64,000 nt of DNA, from contig JAHRBC010000001.1 in the NCBI GenBank assembly GCA_022702545.1, forward strand, positions 5,146,001 to 5,210,000, given 5' to 3'. The notes below the pieces were generated by a model, which worked only from the letters and a program-made list of their open reading frames with translations, did no database searches and had not been told where the DNA came from. Position numbers and translations under genes: made by a program. Origin of the DNA: Phycomyces nitens (taxonomy: Eukaryota > Mucoromycota > Mucoromycetes > Mucorales > Phycomycetaceae). Positions 11,263 to 22,659 of the stretch are shown one piece after another (the first letter of the stretch is position 1; each line of letters starts with the position of its first letter).

Positions 11263-11581
11263 AACCACTAGATGATTTTTACCACTAAAAAATTTCTAGC
11301 TGTCTATAGCTTGAATTATTCTTTTTCTTTATTTTTAAAAAGAGTAGTTTATAAAATTTGTCAATAAACATCTTTATTATATGTTACATGTGTCTATCAT
11401 TAATGTGTACATCTTGGCAAGGCGCCCTTGCTTCTTTAGTTTCCCCCCAAGGATGGGCTCATTCTCCGCTTGATTGGCCCATGTCGGTGATGTCATCTCC
11501 TCGGACGCCCTGGCGTTGTAATTTTTTTCTACTTTTGAAGCGGCAAGTCCTCTGTCCAAACAACCTAATCGTCCATTCCTA
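11263..11581. other. HSP90 3' UTR and ATP14 promoter
   Basis: This 319-bp spacer has the HSP90 poly(A) signal and then a more GC-rich segment (about 11410-11530) immediately upstream of ATP14. No ORF of interest is seen. Confidence 0.5.
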
Positions 11582-12210
11582 ATGTCGTTTGCTCGCATCG
11601 CTGTCCGTGCCATTGCCTCCAAGGTAACATACTACTCTATAAACTTCTTTATTAAAGAAAGGCAAATGCACCCAAAAAAAAAACAAGACTTTTGCTGGTC
11701 TATTGTGTCTTTGTGCTTTTCAAAATCCTTAATATATATATACTTTGGGGCTTCGAGAAAGAGAATGAATGAAATTGGGTTCTTGATTGGAATACTAAGT
11801 TTGCCTTGTCATATTAATCTAGGCCCCCGTCAACGTCCGTGCTGCTGTTCCCTCCATGGCTATCCGCAGCATTGCCAGCACCTCGGTTATGCAAAAGGGT
11901 GAGAAGCTAAAGTCATACGCGTCTATGGAATATAGATAATTGATGTTATATCTTGTCAGATGTTGTCCAGGAATTGTTCCTCAAGGAGTTGAAGGCTTAC
12001 AAGCCCACCCCTGTTGTAAGTATTCAATGTCAAAAGTTTCAAGTGAACAGATATTGATGAATTTCTTCTTCTTCTTCTTAGGCCAAGGAGGATGAGTCCG
12101 CTGTCAAGGACATCAAGCTCCCCACCCCTCCCGTTTCCCCTGAGGTCGATGCTGACTTGGCCGAGCAGTTGGCTGCTTACGATTCCGAGCCCGTTGAGGC
12201 TGTCAACTAA
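11582..12210 (+). CDS. ATP14: Mitochondrial F1Fo ATP synthase subunit h
   Basis: Join 11582-11623, 11823-11898, 11960-12015, 12082-12210, giving 100 residues. The N-terminus (MSFARIAVRAIASK, then VNVRAAVPSMAIRSIAS) is Arg/Ser/Ala-rich with no acidic residue, a typical mitochondrial presequence. The mature part begins near DVVQELFLKELKAYKPTP, the family signature, and ends in the acidic tail YDSEPVEAVN. Subunit h (the fungal counterpart of F6) is part of the peripheral stalk linking F1 to Fo. Three introns, all GT-AG, keep frame. The subunit is short and fast-evolving, but the DV(V/I)Q-LYLKELK core makes the call firm. Confidence 0.88.
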
Positions 12211-12287
12211 AGCAGTTGCACCTTTCCCCCTTTTTTGTTTATAAAGAAAGAATTCATCCTTGAAACCAAGAGTTTCGCCGTGTATTT

Positions 12288-12318
<31 letters not shown>

Positions 12319-12473
12319 TTTGTATTGGTTATTATAAACAAGGATACATATCGAAAAGAGGTTGTGTATAAGATTTGTGTGTAGAGTAGAGTGTTGGCAG
12401 AATGGAATTTAAAGTAATAACAGCAGGTTCAATTTAAAGCTTGTGTTACTTTTCTTTCTTATTCCTCGTACTC

Positions 12474-13960
12474 ATGGTGCCCGATCGTTGTTCTGTTGCA
12501 TGGGCTGCGATTCTCACACCATTGTTCGTTATACTCTTGACTCTCGGCTGGTTTCATCGAGAAAACAGTGGTCCATTAATTGGTCATCCCAAAGACGACA
12601 CTTATTTGCCTGAACCTAATACTTCCCCGGTAGTCGCAGGCTACTTTGTCAATTGGTAACTTTGGAGAATCATGACTGTATGATCCTAATGGTTTACTTG
12701 TCTCAACAGGGCTATATACGATCGTAACTATAATGTAATTGACCTCGCTCAAGATTCCGACAAATTATCCCATGTTCTCTATGCTTTTGCTAATCTCAAT
12801 GATGATGGTACCATTGTGCTCGGTGTAAGTACTGGTGCCCTTTTTTATATATATTTTTATTCTTTATCTTATGAAGCAATAGGATGCCTGGGCAGATACC
12901 GATAAACACTTTGAGGCCGGTATGTACATTGCACATCATAATCAATACCTCATCACTCACACCTTTTACTACAGCACAAACCATTGATGGCCACCAGGAT
13001 ACTTGGAAAGAAGCACCAGATAATAATTTATATGGAAATCTCAAACAGTTGCACCTTTTAAAGAAACAAAAAAGACACCTCAAGGTCTCCCTGAGTATCG
13101 GTGGGTGGTCCTGGTCAGCAAACTTCTCGACTGTAGCCACAAATCCCTCGAAAAGAAAGCAGTTTGCTACTTCTGCCATAGAACATGTTGCAAACCTAGG
13201 GCTCGATGGAATTGACATTGACTGGGAATTCCCAAAAGACGCAAAGGAGGCAAAGGGCTACATTGAGCTATTGTCGGCTGTTCGACAAGCCTTGGACACT
13301 TATCAGCTCGAAACTAAAGACACTGCTCGATTCTTGCTGTCTGTAGCCATGCCATGTGGACCCGATAATTACAATATCTTGGAATTAGGTGGCATGGAGC
13401 CCTTTGTAGATTTGTTCTATTTGATGGCTTATGACTTTTCCGGTGATTGGGATAAAACCACCGGACATCAATCAGCCCTCTTTGACGCCCCATTAAATGT
13501 CGATCAAGCCGTGCATCATTTTATAAGTGCAGGAGTTCCATCGCACAAGCTAGTTCTCGGATTACCAGTATATGGTCGTGGCTTCTTGGGCACCAAAGGT
13601 CCTGGGTCATCGTTTACTGGTTTACCCAAGGGCACCTGGGATCGAGGTGCATATGATTACAAAGATCTGCCTCCACCAGGAAGCACTGAACATTTTGACG
13701 AGAAAAAGATCGCCTCATGGTCGTTTAATCCTACTTCTAAAGAATACGTTACGTACGACACTCCTCAGGTCATTGAGCGCAAGTGTGAGTATATTCAGAC
13801 CAAAGGGCTAGGAGGCGCAATGTTCTGGGAACTTAGTGCAGACTATCATGGAGATCATCCACGAAGCTTGCTCAATACCGTCCATCGTAATTTGGGTGCA
13901 CCCAATCAAGAACCAAATCATATCGAGTTTCCACAGAGTCGCTATGAAAATATAAACTAA
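12474..13960 (+). CDS. GH18 chitinase with N-terminal membrane anchor
   Basis: Join 12474-12655, 12710-12824, 12883-12919, 12975-13960, giving 439 residues. I chose the ATG at 12474 (MVPDRCSVAWAAILT); the longer reading starts at a TTG. Residues about 8-28 are hydrophobic without a clear cleavage site, so a signal anchor (type II) is likely. The GH18 barrel shows VAGYFVNWAIYDRNY (strand 1), LKVSLSIGGWSWS (strand 3) and the catalytic DGIDIDWEFP with D192, D194 and E196. Downstream are FYLMAYDFSG, LVLGLPVYGRGF and GLGGAMFWELSAD (strand 8). All catalytic residues are present. It should hydrolyse beta-1,4 chitin by the substrate-assisted retaining mechanism, probably in cell-wall remodelling. The third exon is only 37 nt. 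The gene is convergent with the CotH-family gene, 269 bp apart. Confidence 0.93.
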
Positions 13961-14229
13961 ATATACATACACACATTTGCAATGTACCCATTCGAAAGCC
14001 AGGAATAAATAGCCTGATCATATTATGGTGCTATCTACCATCAATTGTGGCTTTTGGATCTATCTCTTTAACCCAAATACTCATCAATAGTCACTATAAA
14101 ACAGAAACACTATACTATAAAAGACTCACAGTACAAGCATTAAAATCATAGATTCGGTTGGAGTATGTTTTTTTTTATTCCTCGAGTATCTCATGTAAAT
14201 ATCCCTAAACTTTTACAGCCTCGCATAGC

Positions 14230-16224
14230 CTAAGATCTGTAGCTTGTGGTATTTTGCCAAAAATTCAAAGTGTTATCACTCTGCCATTTAATAAATTCCT
14301 TGATACCAGGAGAGGCAAGATGCCCAGTTGGTCCTTCGACTGCAACCCTGAAAGGAATTATTTCAGTGTTTGTGAAGAGATCAATTGCAGTAGGTATGTC
14401 AACAGTAGGAGGAATAAAAGCAAAAGGATCCTGATCACTTTCAGGTTCGCCACTACCGGTATTACTCGGGACCCCTTTACTGACTCGAGGAAGACTATAG
14501 TCCCATGCAACATCCTCTTCGATCATATCGGCAACATCGTCAATATGCTTCTCTAGTTCCTGGAGGCTATAAAGCTTTCTTATAATCTCGAAAATCAGCT
14601 CCTCCAATCGAGCCTTGAATTCATGCACTTGTACTATCTTGTTTGTCAAAGGTCGCAAATGGAACCCTGGAAAATCCAAATAGTTTCCTGTAGTCATTGA
14701 CACAGTGCTGAGAAATCCGGATCCAAAGATTAGGTCAATATCAGATGGTAAATAGACATAACGTTGGGCTTTGGGGTCGTAGTAAAGATAGTAGTTGTTT
14801 CCTGTGCCTATATAGCCATCCGAGAACCCAAGAAGAACTTCGAGTGCAACACTAAAGTTAGGCAATACAGTTAGGGTGATTAATTGTACCAAGGCTTTTA
14901 ATAACTTACCAACGAAGAAAGCTTTCTGTATCGAGTTTCTTATTCCAGATCTCTGCAGCATCATCTGCGTCTGTGGGTGCATCATTGATAAACTTTGTAA
15001 ATTCAATCAATGGCTGGAAATCTGCCGTTCCTTTTGTTGGTTCGGCCTTGATTTTGTAAGCCCCTCCCTCGTACTTTGTAGTATTGTCGAAATAAGAGAG
15101 ATCAGACAAGGTGATGTTTGGATTTCCATTATCCATTTGATAGACTGATTGGTAAAGAATTCCCTGTTCGTACTCTTTATCACCATTTGCAAACTCGTTC
15201 TTGATCCAAGGATCCTTGTAATTCTCGATTAGTCCAAAGAGACCCAGAGGTCTGTCGTTCATAATGACTCTGTTGAAAATAAAGATATGAGTCTGTGTTT
15301 TTGATTTGACTAGATTGCACAACAAGTACCTGACATAAGAAAACTCGGTTGACGCTACTCCAACTGCTTTGATAATATCATATCCAAGACTTTCGCGGAT
15401 ATACGAGAAATCGTTATTAATAGCGCGCAACTTGAGACGACGATAGCCGTATAGATGATTCTCAGCCGACTTTTTTAGTTTGATATTGTAAGAAAGTTTC
15501 TGGAATATACGAGAGCTGAGCCCTCCAAGCTCCAACTCGACATTTAAAAAGACCTTGACATCATGAGGGCTATCAAAAGGTCAGTGTGTGAGTATCGGCT
15601 TGCGTGTCTTGACAACAATTGATTCTACAGACAAATTACCTAATGTAAGATACATTGGCAACTACTGCAATTTCTTCCATTGGATTGTTGTGCATATTGT
15701 CAAAAGCAGATTGGTTTCCAGAAAAGTAAATAGTAGGGATCTCGCCATCAATATGCAAAAGTGACTCTATGCGATCCATTGAAGAAATCGGAGGAAGGAT
15801 AGAATTTACTTTGGATATCGTGCGAGTGTTCCATCTGCGGCCAAACGTTTCATTTGGAGTGTCTTCCTCTGTCTTGTTGCGAGTAAAATCTTCAGTCTTT
15901 GCGCTATTTCTTCCAGTACTTGCAGAATATTTGTAGCCATACGATGCTATGGGTGCCGATCCCGTATAAAGAACTGGGACTTGAGAGGATTGTGATAGAG
16001 GATATGCTACATTGTCAACCACAACACTGATATCTTGCTGTCCACCCGCAAGAGATATAACACTATAAGTGATTCGATCTTTTGGCTTTCCGGCCACGAG
16101 AACTGCTGCAATTAATACAGCTTCTGCAACTGTAATATAGAATACATTAGATCAATATATCTCTGGTGTGTATTCTCTGATTATTATTTTTCATATATAT
16201 CTTGCCTAAAAGTGATATACGCAT
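14230..16224 (-). CDS. cotH: CotH-family spore-coat/surface protein, secreted
   Basis: Complement join 14230-14851, 14910-15569, 15640-16129, 16206-16224, giving 596 residues. Exon 1 is 19 nt (MRISLL) and uses a GC-AG intron (AG|GCAAGA ... TTACAG). Splicing restores a signal peptide (VAEAVLIAAVLVAG) that the uninterrupted ORF lacks. The CotH region runs from about residue 170 to 470: KLSYNIKL, YRRLKLRAINNDFSYIRE, LGYDIIKAVGVAS, GLFGLIENYKD, ALEVLLGFSDGYIG and VYLPSDIDLIFGSG, the last being the kinase-like metal-binding region. CotH proteins are atypical kinase-fold proteins of spore coats. In Mucorales some act as host-cell-binding surface proteins, and that role is not shown here. The C-terminus lacks an obvious GPI signal. 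Confidence 0.9.
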
Positions 16225-19200
16225 CGAAACCGATTTTAATGATTAAAAGCAGTATTTGACAAGGTGACAATTAAACTCTTTGACGTTTCTTTATATATTT
16301 TCTGGATTCATGTAGGACAAAAATGCTGAGCATATTACCATACATGATCCAACTCTCGAGTAAGGTTCCATGTTCTCGCTTTTCTGTTTGTTCTTACTTT
16401 TGATAGAAACAATACATCATGCTATGCCCAAAAAGCCACTATTTTTTAAATGACTTGTTGGATTTGGTCCTTCTGGTAAAGTGTGTACTAGGAATCGTGC
16501 TTTTTTAAGTTTATTTATTTTCCCAGACTTTCAAGCTTCTTTATTATTATTATTATAATTATTATTAATAGTAAGAATATTCTACTATATTGAATATAAA
16601 AATTCCAGTCTATAATAATCTTTTTGAGGATTTGGCTATAATTTGACAGATATACATTTGAGTTTTGTTGAATTAGAATTCATCAAAGGGGATCTATAGT
16701 ATCTGACAGCTCTATTTGTTTTCTTGTAAATGTATATGCTAATTAAACAAACTGTTGGTATATCAAGTCTTTATTTCAAGGATCTGGAACTGTTTATACA
16801 AGTTTCATTGATTTCTTTTTTGAATGGCTTTGCTAAACAGCCCCTTGTGATAATAAGGATACATGGTGTGGCTTGATAGAATGCCAAGATGAACATATAT
16901 CATTCTTTCTTATTATTATTAGCATTATTCGCTTTAGATTGATACTTGAAGATTACTTGGCAACTCGAATCTTTCATAAAACATATAGAATATTATATTC
17001 AGATTTAGCCAAAAAGTAAAACAGATAGTCTCAGCTTTGCCAAGCATACCAACTCTACATATTCTTGTAATAATCAGGCAACTGTTTTATTTGGAATATT
17101 TATTAAATATCAATCAGTGATTCATAAGACTTGTTCTAAGTGTACTTTGGAGGGTATCAAACATGCTGCTACATAATAGCCTAGTTATATTACATGTCAA
17201 GGAGTTTTGCATATAATAGTTTAGTACTGGTATATTCACAATTATTGCCTTTAATGAACTATAAGGCGGTTCATGCTGGTTAAAAAAATCTGGACCACAA
17301 AACAATTAATATTAAACAAGGACAGCCTGAAATATGGCCATGTGTTATAATAGGGTTTTAGCATATTTACATATTTGAGCTTGGGTAGTACATGATGCTA
17401 AGCATGTTTTCCGTTTATGTTTTCCTTTATTTCCAAAAAGTTGTCCAATGTAACAATTGAAACCTTGTTTATTTATGTCCTATGGAGTAAATATAGCTTG
17501 CTCTGTAAACAATATCTTCAAATAAATAGTTTTTTTTAAAAAATAAATAAGAAACTCTTGGGCTTGTGTAATTCTCGTACTCCATTATTACTTTTGAACG
17601 TGAGTTTTCTATAGATTCTTTAAAGAGCCTTACTCTTGAATCAAAAAATTCTTGGCAAAGGATATCTATACTCGACATTCTGGTATTCTCAAAATGTCAG
17701 ATCAACCAAGACTCTGTTGCTAGGTTACTGCCGTACACATTATTTTTAGATATGCCTGTACTGTATCACAAAATCAGTAAATTCTCTTGAATTCAGTATT
17801 TGCATTTATGAGTCTTTACTCTTTATACACAATAATAAAAGACTATTCAATCAGTATCAATTGCAAGGATTTGCTTACTTTTGAATCGTTATTATATACA
17901 CGAGACAGCCAGATTGAATAATGCAACTGCCAAGACTGATATCAATGCCTTTCTTTTTTTTTGAAGGATTTTTGTAAAAATATTTTGGTTGTCACCAGTT
18001 GACAAGATGTGTGGTGGAAGTCTAGAGCTTAGAAATGTCTCGGTTCCAAAGACTTTATTTTTTTGTTTGGGTTGTGGATTCTCGTATTTTATACACCTTG
18101 GAATGGGCGGCCAATGTTTATTTCAAATAAAAATAGAATAAACCCTCAACAGTTCATGATAGGTAACAGCAAAGCAGAGTCATTCCTTACAGACTTGGGT
18201 TTATGCTTCTCAAATTTTTTTTCAGGATAAAGTTGTGTAGACAAGAGAAAAAGACTTTTAATGGCTTATTTTCGGCTATCATCAGAGCCGAAAAGAAACC
18301 TTTTTGATAAGCATGACTTTATGCTTTTACTCTAAATCGACTCTGACTTATTACAACTGTTTCTGGCCAGATATTTCTCTGTCTTGAATCAGGCGACATA
18401 CGAAACTTGTGGAATAATAGTATTCTTTGGTTGCCATGGTTACCAATACTAGACATAATTGAATAACAATATCTTGTAGCTCTAAAATAATCTTTGAGGG
18501 GGATATTTACAGCAAGATAAAATATTCATAATTTTTTAGAGTATAAAGACGGAAAATTCTGGAAAACTTCTAAATTTCAAGGCTCAAGAGATCGGTGTGT
18601 TTATGCAATTTTGTAAGTTTATCTTGCATCACTCTACATGTGTTTTAGCTGGCTGTATGGCTAGCTGACTAGATTTAGTTCAAAGATCTCATATTTCTCG
18701 ATTAATGAAAACTTGGTTACAGATTGCAGTCAAGAGTTTGATTTGACGTATTGTGTGCAAATGTTCATATAAATATGGACCATTCATAAGATTCCTTTAT
18801 AGCCTTTTGTTTTGGTAAAAATATGGCCTCGAGGCTCTGTTTTGATTATCGGTATACCAACACCGTTTATCGTTATAGTTTGCAAATACTGACTTGGAAT
18901 ATATCCATTGGACACAAAGTATAAAGGTAAAATATGTATGATTTTTATCTGACCAGCGCAATTGATAATTACCTTGTAGCTGCATTGTTCTGCAAGGAAT
19001 ATTATCGGAATCTTTAAACATTCCTGCTATTTATTAAAGGTTTATGAAAGTTTTTGTGCTTATTATAGATTACTCCAACATTTTTGACCAGTATGATGAA
19101 TGATATTTTGAAATACGAATTGTTGGTTATTTAATTATAATTGAGCATATAATGTGTGTCTGTGTGTGATTCTTTAAATATTCTGTAAAAAAAGTTTCAC

Positions 19201-20209
19201 CGCATGAATTCTGCAGTGTCACAACCGACTCATGTCGCACAACTGAATGGTACTACGATACACAACCCTGTTAAGTGTCCGTTATGAGTCGACTGAATAT
19301 TAATGGTCCTAATCTTGCAATAAGTCTTGAGGTGTTTAAATGGAACGAGGTATAGTTGATTGCGATTGTTAGCCATTGTTTTCTGCAAGGCAGGGTAGGA
19401 TAGGTCAAGATAAGATGCTATTGAGATTGTAAAATTGTCAAGCTTTGTTGGCCAATCTTACTAAAAATAACAATGCCCAAAGTAAGCTAATACATTATAT
19501 ACATCTTTATGAGCTGGGAACCCATTTGGATTAGGCTAAATAGGGTATTCTGACGGGATAGACTAGTATGATGTACTCCCACCCCTCCGATACATTCATT
19601 CAAAGGTCTGTACTGACCCTGTAGGCAAGCACACCAGCTTAAACGCTATTGTAATTTGATATTACAAGCTGCCAAGGCCAAATAGCTACTCTAAAAATCC
19701 ATTCCAATATACTCATCAAATATGTGACCTGGGGTGAAAGATGGAGGGGTAAGGCTGATTTTTAAAGGGTGAATGATGTCACTTTGTAGGTTAGTATTAT
19801 CAGCTGCTTAATATACTGACAATGTATCCTCAAATGGCCCTTGAAATTCTCGTGAAAGACAGTATTCATGTAGGCCCAGGAATCTCGGCAATCTTCATCT
19901 TTCACGGTAGGGTTTGTTTTGAATCGATACCTTGAGCCCTTTGTTACCTTTGGCTTCACGTGTCCATGATCTCTGTAGCACTTTTTGAGATCCTGATGGC
20001 CAAATACCCGGTATTGGGATTAGGAGTATATTATATTGATGGGTGGGATTGTATTTGATTCTTGTACAACTTTTCGACCAATTTTCATTGTTTTATACAC
20101 TATATAGAAATCTCGCAGTTTAGACTGACTGAGATTGTCTTGTGGCCAATTGGTTTATTGATAGATAAATGTAATTCAATATATAATAAATACGTAATAT
20201 ACAAGCGTG
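16225..20209. other. AT-rich gene desert I
   Basis: Four kilobases without a believable ORF; the longest readings are under 80 codons and lack family features. Base composition is strongly AT-rich, with TTA/ATT runs near 16538-16567. Structured exceptions are a double hairpin at 18269-18326 and an inverted repeat at 19226-19291. It could be decayed mobile DNA, but I see no terminal repeats or coding relics to prove it. Confidence 0.5.
18269..18326. other. Two tandem hairpins in desert I
   Basis: TTTTCGGCT and AGCCGAAAA form a perfect 9-bp inverted repeat with an 8-nt loop (18269-18294). A T-run and then a second perfect 6-bp inverted repeat follow, AAGCAT with ATGCTT and a 6-nt loop (18309-18326). 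No gene is nearby on either side. Confidence 0.45.
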
Positions 20210-21986
20210 TCAAACGCCTTTGTTTAAAGATGCCTGTTTGGTTAGTTCTCGATTGGTCCTTTGGAACCTTCGCTGGTTTCGACGGGCTATGATTATTGGA
20301 TCATCTTCGTCATCTTCATCTTCGTCGTCGTCGTCATCATCGTCAAGATCAGGGGGAACAAAAGTCTGGGTAATGGGTGGAGTGATGATTGGCTGGAGAA
20401 CAATGGCATCAGATATACATCCGTGCTTTGGTAGAGGTGGACTAGGCTGACTGTAAAAGGGGATTGTTGGTGTGATGGACTTTGGTCTATAGAGGTCGCT
20501 GGGTATGCTTGATGGCGAGCGTCTAAAGATATGATCTGGATGAGATTGGGTTGTGCTGAGGGAAGTGTTGCGAGAGAGAGAAGAGTCGTCCCAGGATAGA
20601 TGGGTGAGGAAGGATTCAGAGGATACCGAGGATCCATTTGAATGGCTAGATAGACGAGATGCACCAGAACCGGACCTGCCGACCCCTGTATCGACCACCA
20701 ATCTCAACCGAGATGATTTTAGTTGAAGATACTGAAGATCTGATATAGACTCTCGACTCTCTTCTTCTTCTTCTTCTTCTTCATCCTCATTGTCTTCATC
20801 GTCCTTTATATCGCTCACCATGGTTGGTCGCTTTGATCGGTATATTTCCTCGTCGTCTTCGTCGTCTATTGGAACTGCAGTTGGTGGCCAGGTGCCGACA
20901 ACCATTGGTATATCTATAGCCTGTCTTTTATTTGATACCGAGAAGCGAACACGGATCTTGTAATCGATCTTTAAGGATATGTGGGCAGTTGATGGTGGGG
21001 TTGAGGTTGGTATCGTCAATTGGCATGGAATGGACTGTGAAAAGTTGAAAGGCCCGATTATATTGAGGTCAAACGTCCTTGATCGTAATACGTCTTCTTT
21101 TCTCTGGCAATTCCTATAGCACTGTCAATACAAGCCATCTATAGATCATATCTTACTTGTCTGTCTGTATTTCCATCACTTGTATTAGCTCGACCGATAG
21201 TGCCTTTGGCAGCACGAGGATTCCAGAATGACTGATGGTTATTATCAGACAGACCATTGCGCCTAAAAAAAAACAAAAGATGTGTCAGAAGATAAATGGA
21301 GATTGGGACGATTACCTCTTGTGAATCCAGTGCGGTCCATGGACACCTTACAATATGATCTGTTGTTGGTAGATGCATTTGGAAGACATACTTGGAATAT
21401 TCTCTCCTGGGGTGTGCTCAGCTGTGGTGAGTTCACGTCAATGAGTTCCAGAATAGGTACGGAATAGCCTATTTTAGGTGAGAGAGACTCCAAGACTAGA
21501 GGGCGGTCCTGTACGACGGTCAATCTGTAACGTACGCTAGCATTCTTTCTATGCTGAATGTAGACTGAGGATAAGCAAGTCTACAAGAATCAAAGAAATA
21601 TATATAATATATATATAATAATACCTCCATGGAGCTGGGGAGATTGAGGTCGCCAGGAACGACAAATTCGAATGGAAAGTGGTGCTGCCTTGCCTCTAGG
21701 ACGTGGGCCTTTCCAGATTTGCTGACGGCAAGGATCTTTGTGATTTGAAAGAGAGAAATGGTCTTTTTGTCCTTGATAGAAAGGATGATTTCGCCTGTGA
21801 AGCGTAGGAGGAGGTGGTTTGTGCGGGTTGGTGTCTTTGGGTGGACAATGATGGTACCTAGAGAAAGGTTGAGTATAAAGAAATTCATGGATGAACAGTA
21901 CCTTTGAGGATGTCTCGGGGAAAATAGAACTTTTCGTCATGGAGAACTATTCCAAGAGGTTGGTTGGAGTGTGGACGATGCTTCAT
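20210..21986 (-). CDS. Alpha-arrestin (arrestin-related trafficking adaptor)
   Basis: Complement join 20210-21113, 21157-21262, 21316-21580, 21625-21857, 21902-21986, giving 530 residues. The N-terminal arrestin fold (about 8-150) includes DEKFYFPRDILKGTIIVHP, FTGEIILSI and HHFPFEFVVPGDLNLPSS. The linker ASVRYRLTVVQDRP and the C-terminal fold (about 175-330) follow, with SHSGILVLPKALSVELI and KIRVRFSVSNKRQAIDIP ending VVGTWPP. The tail is Ser-rich and highly acidic (Glu run near residue 370, Asp run near 495) and probably disordered. Such adaptors recruit Nedd4/Rsp5 ubiquitin ligases to membrane proteins for endocytosis, but I see no clean PPxY in the tail. The first exon could extend upstream in frame past the chosen ATG. 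The gene is divergent from the VPS9 gene. Confidence 0.83.
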
Positions 21987-22659
21987 TAAGACCCTTGAGG
22001 GGACGGGTTGGATGATGGACAGCAAGCGAGAGAGAAAGGGGCTGGAAATTGATGATATGAAGAGAGAGAAAAAAAAGAAAAAGTTAAAATATTATATAAA
22101 TATAAATATATATAAATATATATATAAATATATATATAAATATATATATAAATATATAATATTAGTTGATGATTTGAAAAGGATCCAGAATTTGCCATCC
22201 TCAGCCGTCAAACCGCAAGACGGCTGGGTGTAACGGTGTTCTTGGGATGGAGATTGTCGCTGCGTCAGCCTACCCTAAAAAGAGTCATTTGCAAGCTTGA
22301 AGTGGTGTATTTCCAAACATGGCTTGTGATCATGCCCATTCTGTCATCATACTCGTAGGCTGGGAAGGAGGGAAAGAGGGAAAGGAAGGAGGAGGGGAGA
22401 TATGGATCATAGAGCCCTCCTTTCCTTGGCTGCATTGGATCGATTAAAATACCCTTTGACACATCAGAGGGGCTCCATAATTTAATCACTCTATTGGGCG
22501 GGAAAACTCTGGGCCTATAGGAAATCAATGTGACTATACCCAAAAAAATCGCGTGCCCCTGGTTTCTTGGGTACTCTTCTTAGACTCTTTCTATTTATTT
22601 ACAATATTTTCTATATTGCCAGTCTTTCTCTCTTTCTCTTTTATTAAATAGAATCCAGA
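21987..22659. promoter_or_regulatory. Divergent promoter of arrestin and VPS9 genes
   Basis: Contains an imperfect ATATAAAT array (about 22090-22160), a GC-rich perfect hairpin at 22202-22226, and a CT-rich leader just before 22660. On the arrestin side a CT-rich stretch (22040-22080 read on minus) precedes the ATG. Confidence 0.5.
22202..22226. other. GC-rich perfect hairpin in the shared promoter
   Basis: CAGCCGTC and GACGGCTG form an 8-bp perfect inverted repeat separated by the 9-nt loop AAACCGCAA. It stands out because it sits directly beside an AT-only array. Confidence 0.5.

Noticed and set aside
12441..12473. Longer chitinase start
   Set aside because: The upstream start would be TTG; the first ATG is at 12474 and gives a sensible signal anchor.
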